From: Calditrichaceae bacterium
GTDB lineage: Bacteria > Calditrichota > Calditrichia > RBG-13-44-9 > J075
DNA length: 64,000 nucleotides
Assembly: GCA_013360445.1 (NCBI GenBank)
Contig: JABWBP010000070.1
Location: 1 to 64,000 of the forward strand
Direction of reading: 5' to 3'
This document shows positions 15,819 to 24,278 of this stretch, piece by piece. The translations under genes were made by a program, and so were the position numbers. The notes beneath the pieces were generated by a model that did not search any database, had not been told where the DNA came from, and was given only the letters and a program-made list of their open reading frames with translations. Position 1 is the first letter of the stretch, and every line of letters begins with the position of its first letter.

Positions 15819-17042
15819 ATGAAGAGACCAGTCTATATAGATTTATTTGCTGGATGTGGTGGATTATCATTGGGCCTAATGAATTCCGGCTGGAAAGGTT
15901 TATTTGCAATTGAAAAAAGTAAAGATGCTTTTAAAACTTTAAAACACAATTTAATAGATAAAAAACACCATTTTGAATGGCCAACCTGGCTCCCTATTGA
16001 AAACCATTGTATAGATAAACTTATTGAAGAATATAGAGACAAGTTGGAAGATTTAAAAGGTTATATTGATCTAGTGACCGGGGGGCCGCCCTGCCAGGGA
16101 TTTTCATCGGCTGGAAAGAGAAATGAAGATGACGAAAGAAACAAACTGATCGACTCCTATGTTGAGTTCGTTAAAATAATCAGGCCCAACCTGCTATTTT
16201 TTGAGAATGTCAAGGGATTTACAAAGGGTTTTAAATCAAATGGAACAACAGGAAAAATATATTCCAAATATGTATGGGAAAAATTAAAAGAACTTGGTTA
16301 CAGCGTTTGCGGGGAAATTTTGGACTTTTCTGAATTTGGAATTCCCCAAAGAAGGAAACGATTTATACTTGTTGGTTCACTACTTGGAGAGGCAAAACAA
16401 TTCTTTGAACGCCTTGTTGAAAGAAAGGTAGATTTCTTAAAATCTAAGGGTTTGAATCTTAATGTTTCTATGGAAGATGCAATCTCTGACTTGCTACAGG
16501 AAAATGGATTCATCGATTCTCCTGATACAAAAAATTTTAAAGCGGGTATATACCCTGGGATAAAGAGTGGTTACCAGAAATTAATGAGAGAGGGCTTTAA
16601 CTATACTGGGCTTGTTGCGGATAGCCACAGGTTTGCTAATCATAAAAAGGAAACGAGAGAAAAATTTGCGTATATAATTGAAAATGCTCCACGCAATGAA
16701 GAACTTGGTTACCTCCTACGAGAGAAATACAAAATTAATAAAAGAACCGTTGTCTTACTGGATAAAAACTCAGTAAGTCCCACATTAACCACACTCCCGG
16801 ATGATTGTATCCATTATTCGGAGCCTCGAATATTAACAGTAAGAGAGTATGCCAGGATACAATCATTTCCGGATTGGTTTGAATTTAAGGCACAATATAC
16901 CACCGGAAATACAGCAAGACGTAAAGATGTTCCCAGGTATACCCAAGTGGGTAATGCAGTGCCACCTTTATTTAGTGAACAATGCGGGTTGATCTTAAAA
17001 GAGTTGATAAAAAATGGCAGAAAATCTACAATTCAAAGTTAG
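15819..17042 (+). CDS. C5-cytosine DNA methyltransferase
   Basis: A 407-aa Dcm-type enzyme that transfers a methyl group from S-adenosylmethionine to cytosine C5. Motifs in order: I (D-L-F-A-G-C-G-G-L-S-L-G), IV with catalytic Cys92 (G-G-P-P-C-Q-G-F-S-S), VI (F-F-E-N-V, Glu129), VIII (Q-R-R-K-R, 177-181), and X (Q-V-G-N-A-V-P-P). The target-recognition region lies between VIII and X. The gene is much richer in A+T than the surrounding chromosome. It overlaps the next gene by 29 bases. No restriction endonuclease is recognisable nearby, so it is probably the self-marking part of an unusual defence unit. Confidence 0.95.
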   Translation: MKRPVYIDLFAGCGGLSLGLMNSGWKGLFAIEKSKDAFKTLKHNLIDKKHHFEWPTWLPIENHCIDKLIEEYRDKLEDLKGYIDLVTGGPPCQGFSSAGKRNEDDERNKLIDSYVEFVKIIRPNLLFFENVKGFTKGFKSNGTTGKIYSKYVWEKLKELGYSVCGEILDFSEFGIPQRRKRFILVGSLLGEAKQFFERLVERKVDFLKSKGLNLNVSMEDAISDLLQENGFIDSPDTKNFKAGIYPGIKSGYQKLMREGFNYTGLVADSHRFANHKKETREKFAYIIENAPRNEELGYLLREKYKINKRTVVLLDKNSVSPTLTTLPDDCIHYSEPRILTVREYARIQSFPDWFEFKAQYTTGNTARRKDVPRYTQVGNAVPPLFSEQCGLILKELIKNGRKSTIQS

Positions 17043-19320
17043 TTCTGCTCTGAAAAATATCATCGGTCGTGAATTGATTACAGACGATTTCATTGCTGTA
17101 TTTGAACTGGTGAAAAACGCCTTTGATGCATACGCTAAAGAGGTTAGGATAATCTTCAGGGAAGATAAAATTATCATTATTGATGACGGCAAGGGAATGG
17201 ATTATGATGACTTAATAAATAAATGGCTTTTTTTAGCATATTCTGCAAAGCGGGAGGGCGAAGAAGATAAAGGTTTCGAGTCGAATGGTTTTAAAAACTA
17301 TAGAGATAAGATAGAAACGAAAAAGTTTTATGCCGGGGCAAAAGGAATTGGCAGGTTTTCATGCGACAGGTTAGGCGATGAGTTAAAATTAATTACCAAA
17401 AGAGCTGCCTCGAACTCTCGAACCGAACAACTTACTATTAATTGGAAGGATTTCGAAGTAGATGCAAAAGAAGAGTTTATTAATATTCATGTCAAACATG
17501 AAACTTTAGAGTCAGTTGAATATTCTGGATTTAAACATGGCACTATTCTTGAGATTTCAAAGTTGAATTCAGATTGGCCAAGAGAGAAAAAGCTCGAATT
17601 AAAACATTCCTTAGAAAAATTAATCAACCCATTCGATTTATTCGATGGTAAGCTTCACCCGGGGGAAAAAACCTTCACTATACTTATTGAATCGGAAAAT
17701 GATCTTGAACAAGACCAACTTGAAAAGTTAGAAAGAAACAAGGTAAATGGTCCTGTACAAAACTTTATATTTGAAACTCTAAATCTGAAAACAACACAAA
17801 TTAGAACCGAAATTAATGAATCAGGAGAATATATAACAACAGAATTGATCGATAGGGGAATTCCTATTTATAAAATCAAGGAGAAAAATAAAACCTCTCC
17901 CAGGCTATCAAATATAAAATATCATTTATTTTATTTAAACAGGGCCGCAAAAATTAATTTCAAAAAAGTAATGGGTGTTGATTCTGTTTCTTTCGGCTCT
18001 GTCTTTTTATATCGAAATGGATTCAGGGTTTATCCATTTGGAGAAGAAAAAGAAGACTCTCTTGGATTAGACAGAAGAAAACAACAAAAGGTTTTTCAAC
18101 TTTTAGGCACAAGAGATTTAATTGGACGCATTGAAATTATTGATGAGAGTAACATTTTCAAAGAAACATCTAGCAGGGATGGTGGCTTAATAAGAACTCC
18201 AAGTTATTATCAGTTGGTAGATATATTTTACGAAAAGTGTCTAAAAAGGCTTGAAAAATATGTTGTAAGCATCCAATGGCAATTGGAAGAAGATAAGTGG
18301 CGAGAAGATTTATCAGTACTTAATAATTTAGACACCAAGACAAAAATTTTGAGGCTTATTTCTAATCTTGCGGATTCGAAAGATATTGTTTTGCTGGATT
18401 ATAATAAAAACTTTCTGAATATAATTGAAGAAAAACTCTCCGAAGCAACACCAGAAGTTTTTGAAAATCTAACTAAAATAGCAGCCAAAACGAATGACAA
18501 CTCCTTAACCCAGGAAATAAACAAAGCCACCAAAGAATACGAGAGATTTAGGAAAGCGGCAGAAAGAACCATTCGAGAAGAAAAGGAAGAAAAGGCAAGA
18601 GTTGAGGAAGAATTGGAGGAGAAAAAGTCAGAAAATATATTTTTAAAGTCGATTGCTACTCGCGATTTCGACCAAATGATTGGTATGCTTCACCAAGTAG
18701 GTATATACGCCGAAACTATTGATATTCACCTTAACCGGTTATTTAAAAAAGTAAAAAATGGATTACATATTGAGGCACAAGAATTAAGCGACGTTCTACA
18801 AAAGATCATATTTGAGAACAATAAGATTCTCTCTTTTGCAAGATTTGCATCAAAAGCAGATTATAAGCGTGAGGAACAGCTGACAAAAGAAGATTTAGTT
18901 TCTTTTATTAGAGAATATGTCAAAAATATAGAAGAAAATTATAGGGTTTTAGGTTTATGCTTGGAAGTAAAGGGTGATCTTAATGCTAACTTTATAAAGC
19001 AGTTTAAGCCCATCGAGATAATGATCATTGTAGATAATTTCTTGAGTAATTCTAAAAAACACGGTGCACGAAAAGTTGAATTCTTATTTCACAAAATATC
19101 CAGTAAAGAATTAGAAATAAGAGTGAAAGATGATGGAAAGGGTTTAGATAAAACAATTGAAAAACCTATTGAAATTTTTGAAAAAGGTTTTACTACTACT
19201 GCAGGATCCGGTCTTGGCCTGTTTCATGTTAAGCAAATCTTAGAAGAGCTAAATGGTTCAATCAGTCTAAACCCTGAACTAGAAAAAGGAATTGAATTTA
19301 TTATAAGGATTTCCCAATGA
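17014..19320 (+). CDS. Large protein with two GHKL ATPase domains (N-terminal MORC/Hsp90-like, C-terminal histidine-kinase-like)
   Basis: 768 aa. An N-terminal GHKL ATPase shows the N box (E31-L-V-K-N35-A-F-D), G1 box (D57-D-G-K-G-M) and G2 loop (G108-A-K-G-I-G-R). A charged coiled-coil segment at about 490-545 (K-E-Y-E-R-F-R-K, then E-E-K-E-E-K) leads to a helical pair with His560 in M-L-H-Q-V-G, placed like a kinase dimerisation/phosphoacceptor helix. A second HATPase follows: N box V-D-N-F-L-S-N (from 673), D-D-G-K-G (706-710) and G-S-G-L-G-L (731-736). No membrane segment or signal peptide was seen. It overlaps the methyltransferase upstream and, by four bases (ATGA), the receiver gene downstream. 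I infer an ATP-driven sensor; whether His560 is phosphorylated is unknown. Confidence 0.85.
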   Translation: MAENLQFKVSSALKNIIGRELITDDFIAVFELVKNAFDAYAKEVRIIFREDKIIIIDDGKGMDYDDLINKWLFLAYSAKREGEEDKGFESNGFKNYRDKIETKKFYAGAKGIGRFSCDRLGDELKLITKRAASNSRTEQLTINWKDFEVDAKEEFINIHVKHETLESVEYSGFKHGTILEISKLNSDWPREKKLELKHSLEKLINPFDLFDGKLHPGEKTFTILIESENDLEQDQLEKLERNKVNGPVQNFIFETLNLKTTQIRTEINESGEYITTELIDRGIPIYKIKEKNKTSPRLSNIKYHLFYLNRAAKINFKKVMGVDSVSFGSVFLYRNGFRVYPFGEEKEDSLGLDRRKQQKVFQLLGTRDLIGRIEIIDESNIFKETSSRDGGLIRTPSYYQLVDIFYEKCLKRLEKYVVSIQWQLEEDKWREDLSVLNNLDTKTKILRLISNLADSKDIVLLDYNKNFLNIIEEKLSEATPEVFENLTKIAAKTNDNSLTQEINKATKEYERFRKAAERTIREEKEEKARVEEELEEKKSENIFLKSIATRDFDQMIGMLHQVGIYAETIDIHLNRLFKKVKNGLHIEAQELSDVLQKIIFENNKILSFARFASKADYKREEQLTKEDLVSFIREYVKNIEENYRVLGLCLEVKGDLNANFIKQFKPIEIMIIVDNFLSNSKKHGARKVEFLFHKISSKELEIRVKDDGKGLDKTIEKPIEIFEKGFTTTAGSGLGLFHVKQILEELNGSISLNPELEKGIEFIIRISQ

Positions 19321-20237
19321 GATTGGATTATAAAATATTATGGTTCGAAGATGAGAAAGGTTGGTATGAAGCTATCTTACCTGATATTAGTGATTTCCTC
19401 GCAGAAAAAGGATTCGAGTTGGACCCTTATAGACAGGTTAATGACAGTGATCTTGAGACGATAATTGATGAAGACAAGTATGATCTGATCTTGATCGATT
19501 ACAATCTCCTGGGGGGTGAAAAGGGAGACGTAGTTGTGGAAAAAATTAGAGATCACAAAATTTATACAGACATTGTTTTTTACTCTCAAAGCGGAGAGAA
19601 AGTGGTAAGGGATGCCGCAAAAGAAAAAGGACTGGATGGGGTTTTCTGTGCAGATAGAAAACGAGAGTTGTTTCTGGATAAAGTTTTTAAAGTAATAGAG
19701 ACTACTATTAAGAAAGTTGAAGATTTAAATAATATGCGTGGTTTGGTTATGGCATCTACCAGTGAGTTAGATATTAAAATGGAAAGGGCTATAATAGAGA
19801 TATTAAAAATCTTTCCACCGGTAGATGCGGATAATCATAAAGAAACCATAAAAAGCGAATTCCTTGAATCATTGAATGATAGAATAAAAAAGATAACAAA
19901 AATTGATCCTAAAAGTGATATCGAGACTTTGATTAAACTAATAAAAGAAATCGGTTCGTATCATAAATGGCGAGCGATGAGAAGATTATGCAATAGTCAT
20001 AAGGAATTGAAAGAGTTTGAGCCAATTCTATCTTTATATCAAAAGGAAATAATTGATAAGAGAAATATTTTGGCCCACATTTGTGAAGAAATTGATGAAA
20101 GTGGGAAAAAAATATTGCGAAGTACTTTACCTGGTCATGAAAAGTATGAATTCAATGAAACAGAGGCCGGAGAGATCAGGAGGCAATTGAAAACATATTT
20201 GGAAAATTTCAATAAGATTCTGGAAAAGATTCAGTAA
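19317..20237 (+). CDS. Response-regulator receiver fused to a HEPN-like effector
   Basis: 306 aa. The N-terminal receiver fold has acidic residues E11/D12, phosphoacceptor Asp61 (L-I-L-I-D-Y-N-L), Ser90/Ser92 in place of the usual Thr/Ser and a possible Lys115. After a linker the C-terminal half is all helical and contains I-I-D-K-R249-N-I-L-A-H254, an exact R-x4-H as in HEPN ribonucleases. No DNA-binding output domain is visible. The ATGA overlap with the GHKL gene suggests a fixed stoichiometric pair. Inference: phosphotransfer or ATPase-driven signalling releases a HEPN RNase. The HEPN call rests on the motif and helical content only. Confidence 0.72.
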   Translation: MRLDYKILWFEDEKGWYEAILPDISDFLAEKGFELDPYRQVNDSDLETIIDEDKYDLILIDYNLLGGEKGDVVVEKIRDHKIYTDIVFYSQSGEKVVRDAAKEKGLDGVFCADRKRELFLDKVFKVIETTIKKVEDLNNMRGLVMASTSELDIKMERAIIEILKIFPPVDADNHKETIKSEFLESLNDRIKKITKIDPKSDIETLIKLIKEIGSYHKWRAMRRLCNSHKELKEFEPILSLYQKEIIDKRNILAHICEEIDESGKKILRSTLPGHEKYEFNETEAGEIRRQLKTYLENFNKILEKIQ

Positions 20238-20240
20238 TTT

Positions 20241-20915
20241 TTAGCCATCCTTAGCAAAAGTTTCCTTAAAATAGTTGCATTTACTCCTCAGCACGCATTT
20301 ATCGCACAGGGGATTTTTTTTACATATAAGAGTTGCAAAATCAATTATAGCCCAATTAATTAATTTGGATTCTCGGTGATTTACAATTTTTCTAGATAGT
20401 TCCTGCAAAAAAGGATCATCCCTGATATCGACTAATTTTCTTGGTTCAAAAAACCTTTCCAATACTCTTGCCATATTGACATCGAGTAATGGTTGTGGTT
20501 CATTATGTATTAAGAGCAAAATTGCGTTGGCAATATATTGTCCCACAAAGGGTATTGATTCCAGCTTCTGCCTATCTTTAGGAAATCTTCCATTTCTCTT
20601 AGCCATTTCCTTGGCTAATTCTAAAAGACGATGTGAGCGCTGTTTGTATAGCCCGAGAGGTTTAAGATATTTTTCTATATCTTTTTGTTTTGCATTTACA
20701 AGGGATTTCCACGAAGGATAATTTTTAATGAACTTTGGATAGAACTTGGCAACGGTTTCTGCCTTAGTTCTTTGCAAGAATACTTCTGATACTACCTTTT
20801 GATAGGTTGTTAATTTTTTATCTCTCCACGGAAAAGCCCTACCATTTTCCTTGAACCAAAACAGTAGTTTCTCTTGGAAATATTTTATCCGGTTCTTATT
20901 TGTTCTAGCCATCAT
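20241..20915 (-). CDS. MutY/MIG-like HhH-GPD DNA glycosylase
   Basis: A 224-aa base-excision glycosylase. Visible: the Glu44 segment V-S-E-V-F-L-Q-R-T (equivalent of the MutY catalytic Glu region), the helix-hairpin-helix I-P-F-V-G-Q-Y-I-A-N, catalytic Asp145 (P-L-L-D-V-N), and a C-terminal 4Fe-4S loop with Cys198, 204, 207 and 213. At the position of the endonuclease III lysine it has Tyr127, as in the Mig.Mth thymine-DNA glycosylase. It lacks the MutY 8-oxoG-recognition domain. It is convergent with the receiver-HEPN gene, their ends being only 3 bases apart, and belongs to the same A+T-rich island. Likely it repairs T:G mismatches left by 5-methylcytosine deamination. Confidence 0.85.
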   Translation of the reverse strand: MMARTNKNRIKYFQEKLLFWFKENGRAFPWRDKKLTTYQKVVSEVFLQRTKAETVAKFYPKFIKNYPSWKSLVNAKQKDIEKYLKPLGLYKQRSHRLLELAKEMAKRNGRFPKDRQKLESIPFVGQYIANAILLLIHNEPQPLLDVNMARVLERFFEPRKLVDIRDDPFLQELSRKIVNHRESKLINWAIIDFATLICKKNPLCDKCVLRSKCNYFKETFAKDG

Positions 20916-21216
20916 TAATAAAAACTATCCATTTAGTTTAATCACCAAGGCTAACTTAGATAGACAAGTGATTTACAACAAGACTTTAAGAAACCTTACA
21001 GTCTTTCTCGTAAAATCAGCCAATAATCTCCGCCCTGAATTTCCCAAAACATGCGCAAGAGTTCCCCAACTCTTGCTGATGTTTCCCCCACTTCCCCGCG
21101 CCAAATTGCACAAAACAAGCGCCTCTCCCGGAAAAAGCCTCCCCAAAGCCCCCCAGAATACTCAAACACCCTGCCTGGAATACGGCAGTCAGGCAGGCAA
21201 AACACCAAAACACTCT
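20916..21216. other. Right edge of the A+T-rich island
   Basis: No gene is supported. A+T-rich sequence gives way to C-rich sequence at about 21030. A short inverted repeat (GCAAGAGTTCCCCAACTCTTGC, about 21055-21076) and another (CCTGCCTG / CAGGCAGG, about 21171-21200) are present. No tRNA, integrase or direct-repeat attachment site was found. Confidence 0.4.
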
Positions 21217-22035
21217 TTATTTCCCCGGCTGAATCCAGAAAGCCTCCCAGTCGTTTTCTAATCGCGCTTTCATGCGCAGCAGCTCGAAATGGCGGTTGGG
21301 GTTCAGGAGCGCGTCGCTGCGCGCTAACTCTTCTTCGATCCGGCGCAACAGCATCTCGCGGTTGAATTTGGCGCTGTACTGCTGCTGCGCCTTGCGGAAG
21401 ATACCCCAAAAAGTCTGGCCGGCCGCCCGGCTGCGCAGCAGGCCCCGGCCATCTAAGCTGTCCAGGGTGCGCCGGAAAAGGGAAAAACTGAGCGGGGCCG
21501 CCGGGCGGGTTTGCACATAGTGCAGGTACAGCTCCGCCGGGGTGCGCCCCGGCGCCTCCCAGAGCAGGCTGAGCAGTTGAACGTCCTGCTCGTGCAAAAC
21601 CAGCTCCCCGGGCAGGCGAACATTTTTGCCGGATTGGGAACTCATCGCCCGGCTCACCGCGGCAGAGGAGAGCATCAGGGGATTGGAGCCTTTGGCCCCC
21701 TCGGAGGACATTTCCCATTGCGCCTCATCCATCAAATAGCGCGACTGGTGCTGGAATCCTTCTCCGTATCCCCCGGGATAGAGCGGGGCGGAGAAGCGCA
21801 GGTTCAGATCGAATTGGCGGCGCCATTGCGGAGCGATTTGCGGCGCGATGCGGAATTCCAAAGGCCGGAGGAAAGGGTCTTCCCGGTCCCAAATCCACAA
21901 TTTTATCCGGGCGGCGGCGACCTGTTCCGGGGAAAACGGCAGGGCGGCGCCGGCGCTGTCCGGCGGGGCCTGCCCCGCGGCGGGGGAAGCGAGGCTCGCC
22001 AGGAGCAGGATGATCGGCAAAAGGTTTCTTCTCAT
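21217..22035 (-). CDS. Exported protein with a BlaI-like winged-helix segment, function unknown
   Basis: 272 aa beginning with a signal peptide (M-R-R-N-L-L-P-I-I-L-L-L-A-S); the frame is open to 22092, but that start adds a second hydrophobic stretch. The middle (about 40-130) is Arg/Gln/Pro-rich with no known domain. Residues about 150-215 (L-L-S-L-L-W-E, then R-R-T-L-D-S-L-D-G-R-G-L-L) resemble a BlaI/MecI-type winged helix, odd in an exported protein. It may instead be a periplasmic structural domain. No partner gene is evident. Confidence 0.55.
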   Translation of the reverse strand: MRRNLLPIILLLASLASPAAGQAPPDSAGAALPFSPEQVAAARIKLWIWDREDPFLRPLEFRIAPQIAPQWRRQFDLNLRFSAPLYPGGYGEGFQHQSRYLMDEAQWEMSSEGAKGSNPLMLSSAAVSRAMSSQSGKNVRLPGELVLHEQDVQLLSLLWEAPGRTPAELYLHYVQTRPAAPLSFSLFRRTLDSLDGRGLLRSRAAGQTFWGIFRKAQQQYSAKFNREMLLRRIEEELARSDALLNPNRHFELLRMKARLENDWEAFWIQPGK

Positions 22036-22108
22036 TGTGGAACCGGAAAACACGAACGCAAAACAGGGGATCATCATATGAAAGAGCCGCAATCTCGATT
22101 ATGCAACC

Positions 22109-22390
22109 TCATCCCGCTTTGGTTTGAGCTTCAGCCAACTTCTCGCTCAACCAGAGATTGATCAACGTTTGGGAAGATATACCTTGTTTATGGGCATATT
22201 CGCTCAGTTTACGCGCTAATTCCGGCTCCAGGGCGGTGAGGAACACCCGGCGCTGGAGATCGACTTCAAAGTGCGCTTCCCGGGTTAAATCCCAGTAATC
22301 GCCCAGGTCATGGGTGTCCCAAAATTCTGCTGCTTCTTCAATGGTTTTGAAATGCTCGGGAATCGGATCGCGTTTTTTATTTTTTGCCAT
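22109..22390 (-). CDS. BrnA/CopG-like antitoxin
   Basis: 93 aa. The N-terminal half has I-E-E-A-A-E-F-W-D-T-H-D, common to antitoxins of BrnT-type toxins; the C-terminal half is a ribbon-helix-helix-like segment (R-V-F-L-T-A-L then L-I-N-L-W-L-S-E-K-L) for DNA binding and autoregulation. The start codon lies inside the end of the toxin fragment upstream, the usual overlapping arrangement. The toxin is internally deleted, so this may be an orphan antitoxin. Confidence 0.75.
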   Translation of the reverse strand: MAKNKKRDPIPEHFKTIEEAAEFWDTHDLGDYWDLTREAHFEVDLQRRVFLTALEPELARKLSEYAHKQGISSQTLINLWLSEKLAEAQTKAG

Positions 22391-22508
22391 AACGCCGTCT
22401 CTCTTTTTTTGTCATGTCTCTGGCGCTAATTTCAATAAATCGGAAGAGAGGTTTGTTTTCGAAAACTTCTTCCACTTCGTAAATTTCAACATGATGTTTG
22501 AATTTCAA
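22377..22508 (-). pseudogene. Internally deleted BrnT-like toxin
   Basis: A 43-codon frame with a BrnT-like N-terminus (K-F-K-H-H-V-E-I-Y-E-V-E-E-V-F) joined directly to a BrnT-like C-terminus (I-S-A-R-D-M-T-K-K-E-R-R-R-Y). Normal BrnT proteins are about 90 aa, so the core strands with the catalytic residues are missing. It overlaps the end of the PLP enzyme gene and the start of the antitoxin gene. Only a TTG is available as start codon. Confidence 0.7.
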
Positions 22509-23986
22509 GCCATTTTCACTTTTTCATTGAACTCCCGGATCAACCCGTCAATCTCTGCAACCTGATCCCGGATGCCCTGCCAGTAAGCGGGATAGTCGTA
22601 CCACTGGGCGTTCAGCTCCTCCAACTCCCGGCCCTGCTGCTCGATCCAGGTGAAATATTTCAGGTTGTGAATGCGCTTGCGGTCGTAGTAGGAGAGTTCC
22701 AGCATGTTATCGGCGGCTAAGCCGAGCAGGTAGCGATGGTGGTCCCGCAGGGCCAGTTCCCGGGAGTATTCGCCGAATTCTTCCCGAAGCTCCTGCACCC
22801 GGCTGGAATAGAGCTCCATAGAATCGGTTAAGATCGTGAAAACAACGTCGCGTTCGGTCAGCTCATAATATTTGGCGAATTTGATGGCGGCGATCAGGTT
22901 CCCGATGCCGGAAATGCCTAACAGCGGCAGCGCCTCGATCTGCGCAGCGCTTAAACCGGTAGCGCCAAGATACGCCTGCCCGGCCGGTTCGTTGAACAGG
23001 CGCAGGGCGTTCATGCAATTATTATCATCCACCGCGATCACCATATCGGTGTTGCGCAGGTTGTGAATCCAGGGCACGTGCTTGTCGCCGATGCCCTCGA
23101 TGCGATGCCCGCCGTAGCCGTTCACCAGCAAAGTGGGGCATTGCAGCGCCTCCGCCGCGGCGATTTTGCAGGAAGGGAATTTCTCTTTCAGGTAATCGCC
23201 GGCCGCCAGGGTTCCCGCGGAGCCGGTGGCGCTGATGAACCCGGCAAAGCGGCCGCCTTCGCCCCGCCCCAATGGGGCCAGCTCTTTTTCCAGCGCCTCC
23301 GCAATCGCGCTGCCGGTAACGTGATAGTGCCAGAGGTAGTTGCCGAATTCATCGAACTGGTTGAAAATCACGATATCGCTGCGGGTGCGGCGCAATTCCC
23401 AGCACTTATCGAAAATTTCTTTCACGTTGGATTCGCAGCCCGGGGTGGCGATCACCTCTCCGGCGATCTTGCTCAGCCACTCGAAACGCTCCCGGCTCAT
23501 CTCCTCCGGCAAAATGGCGATGGATTCGCAGGCCAACAGCGCGGAATTATAGGCCCCGCCGCGGCAGTAATTCCCGGTGGAGGGCCACACCGCCTTCTGG
23601 AGGGTCGGGTCGAATTGCCCGGTCACTAACCGGGGCACTAAGCAGCCGAAGGTCGCCCCCACCTTGTGCGCGCCGGTAGGGAACCACTTGCCCACTAAGG
23701 CGAAAATCCGCGCTTTCACGCCGGTGAGCGCGGAGGGGATTTCCAGATAATTCACCCCGTTAAAACCGCCCCCGCGCTCCTTCGGCTCGTTCTTCCAGGT
23801 GGCGCGGAAGAGGTTGAGGGGATTCACCTCCCACAGCCCCACGTTTTTCAGCTGCTCTTTGATCGCGGGGGGAATTTTACCGGGGTCCTGCTGCTCCGCA
23901 AAAGTGGGGATGATGATGTTTCGTTCCCGGGCGCGGCGGACCGCGTTCTGCAACCCTTTTTCGTGGACGTCGAGGTTGATTCTCAT
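22505..23986 (-). CDS. PLP-dependent cysteine-synthase-family enzyme
   Basis: 493 aa, fold-type II PLP enzyme, cytosolic. The Schiff-base lysine is Lys108 (T-G-A-H-K-V-G-A-T), the substrate loop is S-T-G-N-Y (136-140), and a glycine-rich phosphate-binding loop is A-T-G-S-A-G-T-L-A-A-G. The length exceeds ordinary cysteine synthase (about 310 aa); the extra C-terminal helical region is family-like in the longer, uncharacterised cysteine-synthase-like group. Substrate unknown; a serine/threonine deaminase or beta-replacement activity is possible. A GGAG site precedes the ATG. Confidence 0.85.
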   Translation of the reverse strand: MRINLDVHEKGLQNAVRRARERNIIIPTFAEQQDPGKIPPAIKEQLKNVGLWEVNPLNLFRATWKNEPKERGGGFNGVNYLEIPSALTGVKARIFALVGKWFPTGAHKVGATFGCLVPRLVTGQFDPTLQKAVWPSTGNYCRGGAYNSALLACESIAILPEEMSRERFEWLSKIAGEVIATPGCESNVKEIFDKCWELRRTRSDIVIFNQFDEFGNYLWHYHVTGSAIAEALEKELAPLGRGEGGRFAGFISATGSAGTLAAGDYLKEKFPSCKIAAAEALQCPTLLVNGYGGHRIEGIGDKHVPWIHNLRNTDMVIAVDDNNCMNALRLFNEPAGQAYLGATGLSAAQIEALPLLGISGIGNLIAAIKFAKYYELTERDVVFTILTDSMELYSSRVQELREEFGEYSRELALRDHHRYLLGLAADNMLELSYYDRKRIHNLKYFTWIEQQGRELEELNAQWYDYPAYWQGIRDQVAEIDGLIREFNEKVKMA

Positions 23987-24278
23987 GGGGAGGCTCCTTT
24001 CGGGCGGCGATGGTTTATAGTGAATTCATGGTCCATCAAATGGAAAATGAAGATAACCAGGGAAGGGTTGGCAGTAAATGAGAAAAAATATCCGCCGGGT
24101 GATCTTCTGGCTTGCAATATATTGGGGGTTGGAAAACCGGTGGTGGTTAATTTTGACTGACGAAAGGGTCTCATAACCCGCATTTTTTGTTTAACCCCGT
24201 TGGGGTATGGGGGCCATTTTCTCATCACACATTATGTAACCACTACCGGAAAACCATCCTGAACATAGAATCGCTGCC

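Noticed and set aside
20916-21216. Attachment site or integrase at the right edge of the A+T-rich island
   Set aside because: No tRNA, integrase or matching direct repeats were found at the two edges.
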